Shown one piece after another: positions 44,418 through 52,076 of a stretch of DNA of 64,000 bases. The position numbers and the translations under genes were made by a program. The notes beneath the pieces are model-generated. The model was given only the letters and a program-made list of their open reading frames with translations. It was not told the DNA's origin and searched no databases. This DNA is from Bradyrhizobium sp. 4 (GTDB lineage Bacteria > Pseudomonadota > Alphaproteobacteria > Rhizobiales > Xanthobacteraceae): positions 6,696,001-6,760,000 of the forward strand of contig NZ_CP064686.1 of the NCBI RefSeq assembly GCF_023100905.1. The letters are read 5' to 3'. How positions within the stretch are numbered: position 1 is the first letter of the stretch; the number at the start of each line of letters is the position of its first letter.

Positions 44418-45812
44418 ATGATGTCCTCTTACCGATCGGCTGCCCGCCTCCTTGCCGCGCTGCTTTCGACGTGTGTCCTCACGGCCGGCGCATCGCTTGC
44501 GCAGACCACGGTGACATCGGCTCCACCCGCCAGCTTCACGCTCGGAAACGGAATGCAGGTCGTGGTGATTCCGGACCACCGCACGCCCGTCGTCACGGAA
44601 ATGATCTGGTACAAGGTCGGCTCGGCAGATGAGACGCCGGGCAAGTCCGGGCTCGCGCACTTCCTCGAGCACCTGATGTTCAAGGGTACATCGAAGCATC
44701 CGGTCGGCGAATTCTCCCAGACCGTGCTCCGCGTCGGCGGCAACGAGAACGCCTCGACCTCGGTCGACTACACCAACTACTACCAGCGCGTGCCGCGCGA
44801 GCAGTTGCCGACCATGATGGAGTTCGAGGCCGACCGCATGACCGGCCTGATCCTCAAGGACGAGAACGTGTTGCCCGAGCGCGACGTCGTGCTCGAAGAA
44901 TACAACATGCGCGTCGCCAACAATCCGGACGCACGGCTGAACGAGCAGATCATGGCCGCGCTCTATCTCAACCATCCCTATGGCCGGCCGGTGATCGGCT
45001 GGCACCAGGAGATCGAGAAGCTCGATCGCGAGGATGCGCTCGCCTTCTACCGCCGCTTCTACGCGCCGAACAACGCGATCCTGGTGATCGCCGGCGACGT
45101 CGAGCCCGCCGACATCCGCCCGCTGGTCGAGCGTAATTTCGGCTCCATCCCGGCTCAACCCGCGATCCCGGCACGCCGCGTCCGCCCGCAGGAGCCGGAG
45201 CCCGCGGCGCCGCGCACCGTGACCCTGGCCGATCCGCGCGTCGAGCAACCCGGCCTGCGACGCTATTACCTGGTGCCCTCGGCGACCACGGCCGCGGCCG
45301 GCGAAAGCGCGGCCCTCGACGTGCTGGCGCAACTGATGGGCAGCGGCAGCAATTCCTATCTCTACCGCGCGCTCGTGGTCGACAAGCCGCTCGCGGTCTC
45401 CGCCAGTGCCAGCTATTCGAGCATCTCGCTCGACCCGACCCAGTTCGCGATCTCGGCTTCGCCCAAATCCGGCGTCAGCTTCGCCGAGGTCGAGCAGGTG
45501 GTCGACGGCGTCATCGCCGACATCGCGCAGAACCCGATCCGCGCCGAGGATCTCGAGCGGGTCAAGACCCAGCTCATCGCCGAGGCGATCTACGCCCAGG
45601 ACAACCAGGCGGTGCTGGCGCGCTGGTATGGCGGCGCATTGACCACGGGCCTGTCGATCGAGGACATCCGGAGCTGGCCAGATCGCATCCGCGCCGTTAC
45701 CGCCGAGCAGGTCCGCACCGTCGCGCAGAAATGGCTCGAGAAGAAGCGCTCGGTGACGGGCTATCTGATCAAGGACACCGGCGCCGCCAAGCGCGAGGAG
45801 AAGCGTTCGTGA
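44418..45812 (+). CDS. M16 zinc peptidase, catalytic subunit
   Basis: The 464-residue exported protein has a signal peptide near residues 3-28. The inverted zinc motif HFLEH is intact at 81-85, and the distal Glu lies in the VLEEYNMRVANNP segment. It is an M16B peptidase of the kind that forms an active/inactive pair. Its stop overlaps the next gene (GTGA), and the partner lacks the zinc site, so the two make a periplasmic heterodimer. Confidence 0.93.
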   Translation: MMSSYRSAARLLAALLSTCVLTAGASLAQTTVTSAPPASFTLGNGMQVVVIPDHRTPVVTEMIWYKVGSADETPGKSGLAHFLEHLMFKGTSKHPVGEFSQTVLRVGGNENASTSVDYTNYYQRVPREQLPTMMEFEADRMTGLILKDENVLPERDVVLEEYNMRVANNPDARLNEQIMAALYLNHPYGRPVIGWHQEIEKLDREDALAFYRRFYAPNNAILVIAGDVEPADIRPLVERNFGSIPAQPAIPARRVRPQEPEPAAPRTVTLADPRVEQPGLRRYYLVPSATTAAAGESAALDVLAQLMGSGSNSYLYRALVVDKPLAVSASASYSSISLDPTQFAISASPKSGVSFAEVEQVVDGVIADIAQNPIRAEDLERVKTQLIAEAIYAQDNQAVLARWYGGALTTGLSIEDIRSWPDRIRAVTAEQVRTVAQKWLEKKRSVTGYLIKDTGAAKREEKRS

Positions 45813-47176
45813 CCTATCCCTTCCTTCGACGTGTCTCATTCTCCCTCGTCACCGGCGCGGCACTCGCGCTTGCTACCGTCTCGCCGTCGCAGGCGGCAGC
45901 AAAGATCCAGCATCTGACCTCGCCGGGCGGCATCGAGGCCTGGTTCGTGCAGGATGCGACTGTGCCGCTGATCGCCATGGAATATTCCTTTGCCGGCGGC
46001 TCGGCCCAGGATCCCAAGGACAAGTCGGGCGTCGCCAATCTGGTCGGCGATCTCCTCGACGAAGGCTCCGGCGACCTCGACTCCAAGACTTTCCATGAGC
46101 GGCTCGACCGCCGCGCCATCGAGCTCTCCTTCAGCGCCACCCGCGACACCTTCCGCGGCAGCCTGCGCATGCTGCGCGACAACAAGGACGAAGCCTTCGA
46201 CCTGCTACGGAGCGCGCTGACCTCGCCGCATTTCGAAACCGCCGATGTCGAGCGCATCCGTTCGCAGGTGATCTCGGGCCTGCGCCGCGAGACCACCAAC
46301 CCGACCTCGCTGGCGAGCCGCAAATTCCTGGAGGTCGCCTTCGGCGATCATCCCTACGGTAGGCAGTCCAACGGCAACCTCGACAGCGTTCCGGCCATCA
46401 CGGTCGCCGACATGAAGGATTATGTCGGCCGCGTGCTCGCCAAGGACACGCTGAAGATTGCAGTGGTTGGCGACGTGGATGCCGATACGCTCGGCAAGCT
46501 GCTCGACCACACGTTTGGCAGCCTGCCCGCCAAGGCCAATCTCGTGCCGGTCCCCGACGTCGAGGCCGCCAAGCCGCCGCAACGCGCTTTCGTGACGATC
46601 GACGTGCCCCAGACCGTGATCACCTTCGGCGGCCCCGGAGTGAAGCGCAGCGATCCGAACTTCATGGCGGCCTATGTTGTCAACCACATCCTCGGCGGCG
46701 GCGGGTTGTCCTCGCGGCTCTATCGCGAGGTGCGCGAGAAGCGCGGACTGGCCTATTCGGTGTTCGAATCGCTGCTCTGGATGGAGCATTCGGCGGTCTT
46801 CATCGGCAACACCGGCACCCGCGCGGACCGCGCCGGCGACACTAACGACGCCATCGACACGGAAGTGCGCCGGATCGCCGAGGAAGGCCCGACGCAGAAG
46901 GAGCTCGACGAGGCCAAGTCCTACCTCAAGGGCTCGCAGATGCTGGCGCTCGACACCTCCTCGAAGCTCGCGCAGGCGCTGCTGCAATATCAGCAGGACA
47001 AGCTGCCGATCGACTATATCGAGAAGCGCAACGCCGTCGTGGATGCGGTCACAATGGACGACGCCAAGGCGGCCGCAAAGCGCCTCTGGGGCCAGGGCCT
47101 CCTGACCGTCGTCGTCGGCCGCGCTCCGCAGGCCGCGGCGCAACCCGCAGCCGCACCGGCGACGAAGTCGAACTGA
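45809..47176 (+). CDS. M16 peptidase-like, non-catalytic subunit
   Basis: The 455-residue product starts at GTG within the previous stop, with a signal peptide ending SQAAA. Where the active partner has HFLEH this one has NLVGDLLDEG, so the zinc site is lost. The substrate-clamp residues remain in SSRLYREVREKRGLAYSV. Such proteins form the second half of the M16 chamber. A strong hairpin follows at 47197. Confidence 0.92.
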   Translation: MTYPFLRRVSFSLVTGAALALATVSPSQAAAKIQHLTSPGGIEAWFVQDATVPLIAMEYSFAGGSAQDPKDKSGVANLVGDLLDEGSGDLDSKTFHERLDRRAIELSFSATRDTFRGSLRMLRDNKDEAFDLLRSALTSPHFETADVERIRSQVISGLRRETTNPTSLASRKFLEVAFGDHPYGRQSNGNLDSVPAITVADMKDYVGRVLAKDTLKIAVVGDVDADTLGKLLDHTFGSLPAKANLVPVPDVEAAKPPQRAFVTIDVPQTVITFGGPGVKRSDPNFMAAYVVNHILGGGGLSSRLYREVREKRGLAYSVFESLLWMEHSAVFIGNTGTRADRAGDTNDAIDTEVRRIAEEGPTQKELDEAKSYLKGSQMLALDTSSKLAQALLQYQQDKLPIDYIEKRNAVVDAVTMDDAKAAAKRLWGQGLLTVVVGRAPQAAAQPAAAPATKSN

Positions 47177-47196
47177 CGTCTTCCATACGCTTCCTG

Positions 47197-47222
47197 AAAT
47201 GGCCGGGCTCGCCCGGCCATTT
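47197..47222 (+). terminator. Terminator of the M16 operon
   Basis: The 11-bp arms aaatggccggg and cccggccattt enclose ctcg, 21 bases past the stop. The plus-strand arm ends in ttt and gcattt follows. Confidence 0.75.
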
Positions 47223-47290
47223 GCATTTCGGGGCGCCATTGCCGAACTTGGGCGTCCGGGATATGTCCGGGCATCACGAATGGTGCCACC

Positions 47291-47707
47291 ATGCTGCGGA
47301 TATCCCGCGATCTCGTCATCGACGAGGACGACATCGAGATCGGCTTCGTCCGCGCCTCCGGCCCGGGCGGGCAGAACGTCAACAAGGTGGCGACCTCGGC
47401 GCAATTGCGCTTCGACACGCGGAAGCTGACGCTTCCGGAGGATGCCGCGCTGCGCCTCGCCCGGCTCGCAGGGCAGCGCATGACCAAGGACGGCGTCATC
47501 GTGATCCAGGCCCAACGCTTCCGCACCCAGGAGCGCAACCGCCAGGACGCCATCGACCGCCTTACGGAGATGCTCGGAGAAGCCATGATCCGGCCGAAGC
47601 CGCGGCGCGCGACAAAGCCGACCTTTGGCTCCAAGCAGCGCCGGCTCGAGGGCAAGAAACACCGCAGCGACATCAAGTCGAAGCGCGGGCGCGGTTTCGA
47701 CGACTAG
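47291..47707 (+). CDS. arfB: Alternative ribosome-rescue factor ArfB (YaeJ)
   Basis: The 138-residue peptidyl-tRNA hydrolase rescues ribosomes stalled without a stop codon. The catalytic GGQ is in RASGPGGQNVNKV near residue 28, and the basic C-terminal tail PKPRRATKPTFGSKQRRLEGKKHRSDIKSKRGRG enters the mRNA channel. It has no codon-recognition domain, which separates it from release factors. It is convergent with the small exported gene at 47770. Confidence 0.95.
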   Translation: MLRISRDLVIDEDDIEIGFVRASGPGGQNVNKVATSAQLRFDTRKLTLPEDAALRLARLAGQRMTKDGVIVIQAQRFRTQERNRQDAIDRLTEMLGEAMIRPKPRRATKPTFGSKQRRLEGKKHRSDIKSKRGRGFDD

Positions 47708-47720
47708 CAGAGACTGCAAA

Positions 47721-47751
47721 AGAACTCCGGCCGCAGGGCGACCGGAGTTCT
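47721..47751 (-). terminator. Terminator between convergent genes
   Basis: The 10-bp arms agaactccgg and ccggagttct enclose 11 bases. On the minus strand the stem runs into tttt, fitting the exported-protein gene; it could also serve arfB. Confidence 0.75.
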
Positions 47752-47769
47752 GCCGTCTCACTCCATTGG

Positions 47770-48078
47770 CTAGTAGCGCTTGCCCGTGGCTGCACCGCCC
47801 GGCGCGGAATCGTCGGCGGTCCCTTTGTGTGCAGCACTGCCCGTGGTGCCAACCGTGCCCCTGGTGCCCTTCGTCGGCTTCATGCCCGTCGTCTCGCCCG
47901 CCGTGCCCGGCTGGGCGTTCATCTCCTCGTCGCCGCCGCCCATCGTGCTGCCTTGCATGGGTTTGCTTTGCACGGTGCCGCTAGGCTTGGCGCCAGACGA
48001 CGTACCTTGCGCGAGAACAGGTGTCACAATGAGGGCCGAGACGGCGCATGCGATTGCGGAGGTCTTCACCAACTTCAT
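47770..48078 (-). CDS. Small exported Gly/Thr/Ser-rich protein
   Basis: The 102-residue product has a signal MKLVKTSAIACAVSALIVTPVLAQ. The mature part is low in hydrophobic residues and rich in Gly, Thr, Ser and Lys (GTRGTVGTTGSAAHKG), so it is probably disordered. I start at MKLVKTS, dropping a leading basic segment. The function is unknown. Confidence 0.72.
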   Translation of the reverse strand: MKLVKTSAIACAVSALIVTPVLAQGTSSGAKPSGTVQSKPMQGSTMGGGDEEMNAQPGTAGETTGMKPTKGTRGTVGTTGSAAHKGTADDSAPGGAATGKRY

Positions 48079-48383
48079 CCATTTCTCCTGGATTTTCGCG
48101 ATGATCGGTTCGGCGGCTTGATGCGCCGTCCGCCTGAGCCGAACCAATCCATCGCGTTACGAGCTCGAACGGCGCGACCGCAATGCAACCTGTCTCGTGT
48201 GGTGATCGTTTAGGGATTTGACGGCGGTTTCGCGGAATTGTCTTCCGCATATACGGCAGCGCGGAACAACGCACCCGCGTGCACCTCCGCACGCAGCGAA
48301 ACAGCCCGCTACTACCACCGCATGTTTTGCCGCGCCTAGAGTTTGCGCACGCTGAATTGACGTGGACGGGCGGACTTTTGACG
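48079..48383. other. Divergent intergenic region
   Basis: This 305-base stretch contains the upstream regions of the exported gene (minus) and the cytochrome c operon (plus). I see no reading frame with codon bias, no repeat and no clear promoter. Confidence 0.4.
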
Positions 48384-48767
48384 ATGCGCGCGATCGTGCT
48401 GGGATTGTGCACCGCGATGGTGCTGGTGCGGGTGGCCGAGGCGCAGATGCCCTTGCCGGCTGCAAAGCCGCCGGATGGCGCAACACTGTTCAAGCAGCAA
48501 TGCGCGGTGTGCCACACCACGAACCTGTCAGAACCGGTGCGGCAGGGTCCGCCGCTGGTCGGGATCGTCGGGCGGCCCGCCGGCAAGGTCGAAGGCTTTC
48601 ACTATTCAGAGCCCCTCGCAAAAGCAGCCTTCGCCTGGGACGAGACGAAGCTCGACGCATGGCTGACCAATCCGCAAGCCGTGATTCCCGGCGTGGTCAT
48701 GGTCTACCGGCAGGCGAAGCCGGAGACGCGCGCCGCCATCATCGCCTTTCTTAAGGAGCAGAACTGA
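48384..48767 (+). CDS. Class I c-type cytochrome, exported
   Basis: The 127-residue product has a signal MRAIVLGLCTAMVLVRVAEA and haem-binding CAVCH near residue 45, with a distal Met supplied near VVMVYRQAK. It probably carries electrons from the GMC oxidoreductase downstream. The VOC gene follows with no gap. The layout is that of the cytochrome subunit of membrane-bound FAD dehydrogenases. Confidence 0.88.
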   Translation: MRAIVLGLCTAMVLVRVAEAQMPLPAAKPPDGATLFKQQCAVCHTTNLSEPVRQGPPLVGIVGRPAGKVEGFHYSEPLAKAAFAWDETKLDAWLTNPQAVIPGVVMVYRQAKPETRAAIIAFLKEQN

Positions 48768-49163
48768 ATGGCAAAGCCGGCCCATTCCATGATCCGCGCA
48801 CTCGACGAGGCGCGCTCACTCGACTTCTACAGACGGGCCTTTAGCCTGGAAGTCACCGAGCGTCTGAAGTTCGCAGACTTTGCCCTGATCTATCTGCGTC
48901 ACCCCTCCTCACCCTTCGAGTTGGAGCTGACGGTCAATTTCGATCGCAAGGAGCCGTATGCGCTCGGCGACGGCTACGGACATCTCGCCGTGGTGGTCGA
49001 GGATCTCGATGCCGAACATGCCCGCTTCGAGCGCGAGAAGCTCGCACCGGGTCAGCTGCGCGACTTCAAGCACGACGGCAAAACGCTGGCGCGCTTCTTC
49101 TTCGTCAGCGATCCCGACGGCTACAAGATCGAGGTGATCCAGCGCGGCGGACGTTTCAACTGA
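48768..49163 (+). CDS. VOC/glyoxalase-like protein
   Basis: The 131-residue protein starts immediately after the cytochrome stop. MIRALDEARSLDFYRRAFSLEVTERLKF, FELELTVNF, GHLAVVVEDLDAEHARFEREKL and FVSDPDGYKIEVIQR carry the glyoxalase I/VOC fold and its metal-ligand positions (His, Glu). It may be lactoylglutathione lyase-like. Its place inside a dehydrogenase operon is odd and could mean it handles an aldehyde by-product. Confidence 0.88.
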   Translation: MAKPAHSMIRALDEARSLDFYRRAFSLEVTERLKFADFALIYLRHPSSPFELELTVNFDRKEPYALGDGYGHLAVVVEDLDAEHARFEREKLAPGQLRDFKHDGKTLARFFFVSDPDGYKIEVIQRGGRFN

Positions 49164-49209
49164 TCGAATCACAAGAATTCCAATCCCAAAAAATCGAAGG
49201 AGGAATGCC

Positions 49210-49758
49210 ATGAGAGAAGTCGATCGTCGAAGCAAGCACAGCCGCCGCGTCTTTCTCAAGGGCGCCGCGACCGCCGTGCCGGTCGCGGCAGTCGCGACCA
49301 GCGTCGCCGTCAGCATCGAGGGCGCATGGGCTGACGAGACAAGCGCGCTTTCGCCCGCGACGATGAAGACGCTGCTGAAGGTCGCACGCGATATCTATCC
49401 GCACGACGTCCTCGGCGACAGCTATTACATCACCGCGATCAAGCCGTGGGACGGCAAGGCGGCGAAGGATCCCGCCGTCAAGTCGCTGATCAGCGACGGC
49501 ATCACACGGCTCGATCAGAATGCGCGTGATCGCCACAAGGTGGCTTACGCTGAAGTGCCCTGGGAAGCCGATCGCGTGGTGCTGTTGAAGGAGATCGAGC
49601 AGAGCGACTTCTTCCAGAAGGTGCGCGGCGACCTCATCGTCTCTCTCTACAACCAGAAGGAGGTCTGGCCGCGGTTCGGCTACGAGGGCTCCTCCGCCGA
49701 GCACGGCGGCTACATCAACCGCGGCTTCGCAGACATCGACTGGCTGCCGAAGGCTTAA
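49210..49758 (+). CDS. Gluconate 2-dehydrogenase subunit 3-like, Tat-exported
   Basis: The 182-residue product has a twin-arginine signal, SRRVFLKGAATAVPVAAVATSVAVSIEGAWA. The mature part LSPATMKTLLKVARDIYPHD and VRGDLIVSLYNQKEVWPRFGYEGSSAEHGGYINRGF fits the small subunit of gluconate/fructose/sorbitol-type dehydrogenases, which carries its GMC partner through the Tat pathway. The GMC gene starts 29 bases later. Confidence 0.92.
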   Translation: MREVDRRSKHSRRVFLKGAATAVPVAAVATSVAVSIEGAWADETSALSPATMKTLLKVARDIYPHDVLGDSYYITAIKPWDGKAAKDPAVKSLISDGITRLDQNARDRHKVAYAEVPWEADRVVLLKEIEQSDFFQKVRGDLIVSLYNQKEVWPRFGYEGSSAEHGGYINRGFADIDWLPKA

Positions 49759-49787
49759 GGCCCACCCAACGGTTCAGGAGAACGCAT

Positions 49788-51356
49788 ATGGCAAAATTCG
49801 ATCTGAACGACTCCGGCGTTGTGGTGATCGTCGGCTCCGGTGCCGGCGGCGGCACGCTGGGCAACGAGCTTGCGCAGAAGGGCGTCAAGGTGGTCATCCT
49901 CGAAGCTGGCCCCCGCATCGAAAATCAGGACTTCGTCAACGACGAGTGGGAGAGCTTCTCTCAGCTCGCCTGGACCGATGCGCGCACCACATCCGGAACA
50001 TGGCGCGTCGCAAAAGACTTCTCGGGTCTTCCCGCCTGGATCGTCAAGGCGGTCGGCGGCTCGACCACACATTGGGCCGGCGCATCGCTGCGGTTCGACG
50101 AGCACGAGTTCAAGGTGAAGAGCACTTACGGCGGACTTCCCGGCGCCAACCTGCTGGACTGGCCGGTCACGCTTGCCGAGATGGAGCCGTGGTACGCCAA
50201 GGCCGAGAACAAGATGGGGGTGACCCGCACCAACGGCATTCCCGGGCTTCCCGGCAACAATAACTTCAAGGTGCTGGAGGCGGGCGCAAAGAAGCTCGGC
50301 TACAAGACTGTGCATACCGGCAACATGGCGATCAACAGCCAGCCACGCGACGGCCGCGGCGCCTGTCAGCAGATCGGCTTCTGCTTCCAGGGCTGCAAGT
50401 CCGGCGCGAAATGGTCGACGCTCTACACCGAGATCCCCAAGGGCGAGGCGACCGGCAATCTCGAGGTCCGTCCCGCGAGCATGGCGGTCAAGATCGAGCA
50501 TGACGCAGGCGGCAAGGTCACCGGCGTGGTGTACGCCGACCAGACGGGCGCGATGCAGCGCCAGAAGGCCCGGATCGTTGCGGTGGCCGGCAATTCGATC
50601 GAAAGCCCGCGGCTGCTGTTGAACAGCGCATCCACGATGTTTCCCGACGGCCTCGGCAACTCATCGGGCCAGGTCGGCCGCAACTACATGCGCCACATGA
50701 CCGGCAGCGTCTACGCCGTCTTCGAGAAATCGGTGCACATGTATCGCGGCACCACCATGGCCGGCATCATCCGCGACGAGGCCGCAAATAATCCGAAGCG
50801 CGGCTTCGTCGGCGGCTACGAGATGGAGACACTGTCGATCGGCCTGCCCTTCATGGCGGCGTTCCTCAACCCCGGCGCCTGGGGACGTCCGTTCACCGCA
50901 GCGCTCGACGGTTATCCCAGGATGGCCGGCATGTGGCTGGTCGGCGAGGACATGGCGCAGGAGACCAACCGCATCACGCTCGATCCGACCGTGAAGGACA
51001 AGTTCGGCCAGCCGGTCGCAAGCGTGCACTTCGACGATCATCCCAACGATCTCGCGATGCGCGCGCACGCGTACAAGCAGGGCGCTGCGGTCTACGATGC
51101 CGTCGGAGCCACCGTGAGTTATCCGACACCGCCCTATCCCAGCACGCACAATCTCGGTACCAACCGGATGAGCGAGAAGCCCAGAGATGGCGTGGTCAAC
51201 AAGTTCGGGCAAAGCCACGACGTCAAGAACCTGTTCGTCTCCGACGGCAGCCAATTCACCAGCGGCGCAGCCTGCAATCCGACGCTGACCATCGTTTCGC
51301 TGGCGATCCGGCAGGCGGATTACATTGCCGGCGCGATGCAGAAGAAAGAGATCTGA
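49788..51356 (+). CDS. GMC oxidoreductase, FAD catalytic subunit
   Basis: The 522-residue flavoprotein has the FAD-binding GSGAGGGTLGNELAQKG near the N-terminus and no signal of its own. AVGGSTTHWAGASLRF, the Cys cluster CQQIGFCFQGCKSG, and the C-terminal STHNLGTNRM with ACNPTLTIVSLAIRQ complete the family. It oxidises an alcohol or sugar and passes electrons to the cytochrome c. The Tat subunit upstream should export it. The substrate is unknown. Confidence 0.94.
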   Translation: MAKFDLNDSGVVVIVGSGAGGGTLGNELAQKGVKVVILEAGPRIENQDFVNDEWESFSQLAWTDARTTSGTWRVAKDFSGLPAWIVKAVGGSTTHWAGASLRFDEHEFKVKSTYGGLPGANLLDWPVTLAEMEPWYAKAENKMGVTRTNGIPGLPGNNNFKVLEAGAKKLGYKTVHTGNMAINSQPRDGRGACQQIGFCFQGCKSGAKWSTLYTEIPKGEATGNLEVRPASMAVKIEHDAGGKVTGVVYADQTGAMQRQKARIVAVAGNSIESPRLLLNSASTMFPDGLGNSSGQVGRNYMRHMTGSVYAVFEKSVHMYRGTTMAGIIRDEAANNPKRGFVGGYEMETLSIGLPFMAAFLNPGAWGRPFTAALDGYPRMAGMWLVGEDMAQETNRITLDPTVKDKFGQPVASVHFDDHPNDLAMRAHAYKQGAAVYDAVGATVSYPTPPYPSTHNLGTNRMSEKPRDGVVNKFGQSHDVKNLFVSDGSQFTSGAACNPTLTIVSLAIRQADYIAGAMQKKEI

Positions 51357-51402
51357 CGCCCGACGTCCATCGGCTCGGAATGGAGCACACCGTTCCCTCC
51401 CC

Positions 51403-51489
51403 GCCATTGCGAGCGACGCGAAGCAATCCAGAATCCCACCGCGGTGACGGTCTGGATTGCTTCGTCGCAAGAGCTCCTCGCAATGACGG
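51403..51489. repeat. Dispersed palindromic repeat, family D
   Basis: The left part gccattgcgagcgacgcgaa and gcaatccagaatc and the right part gtctggattgcttcgtcgca with gcaatgacgg form an inverted pair. This is the cattgcgagcgaagcgaagcaatcc type very common in Bradyrhizobium genomes. It lies between convergent genes. Confidence 0.7.
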
Positions 51490-51494
51490 AGGGG

Positions 51495-51812
51495 CTATTC
51501 AGCCGCATCAAGAATGGGTGCGACGGCGACCTTGAAATCCCGTACCGGCGCCAAGCCCCGGGAGCGATAGATCAGGCAGGAGCAGCGCAGCAACGAGGCA
51601 AAATTGTTGACCTCGCCGTGATGGTCGAGCACCTCGTTGTAGAGCGTCGTCAGGAATTTGCCGACGCTCATGTTCTCCTTGGCCGCGATCTCCTCCAGCG
51701 TGTCCCAGAACGCCATTTCCAGACGAATCGAGGTGCAATGTCCACCGATCCGTAAGGAGCGGGTTTGGGATTCATAGTCGCGTTGGGGCTGATGCGCGAA
51801 GAGATGGCACAT
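51495..51812 (-). CDS. Ribbon-helix-helix domain protein
   Basis: The 105-residue protein has a likely RHH fold: TRSLRIGGHCTSIRLEMAFWDTLEEIAAKENMSVGKFLTTLYNEVLDHHG, the strand followed by two helices of an RHH_4-type DNA binder. The start follows gggaggacgcc. Such proteins usually act as repressors, but no target is clear. It is divergent from mutL by 264 bases. Confidence 0.82.
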   Translation of the reverse strand: MCHLFAHQPQRDYESQTRSLRIGGHCTSIRLEMAFWDTLEEIAAKENMSVGKFLTTLYNEVLDHHGEVNNFASLLRCSCLIYRSRGLAPVRDFKVAVAPILDAAE

Positions 51813-52076
51813 GGCGTCCTCCCGTCCTGTTGCCGTTTTTTCGCGATGCTACACCGCAGCCCGGTACCCCACAATCGGGACGGCAGCCGGAGATCGATCC
51901 ATCCCGGTTGCGCGATTTTCTCGAACGTCCAATCCCATCAATGCGATAGACAGCCCTTTTCCCCAGCCCGCCACGTTCCTGTTGCCCAACACATGCTTTT
52001 GACGCAACACGGCCTAGAATAGCGTTCTCCGCGAATCCAGATCGAAGCCCAAGATCGAAGCCGAAAAACGAGTTTC

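Noticed and set aside
46205..47761. A 518-codon minus-strand frame over the M16 gene and arfB
   Set aside because: It lies opposite two well-recognised genes and shows no domain.
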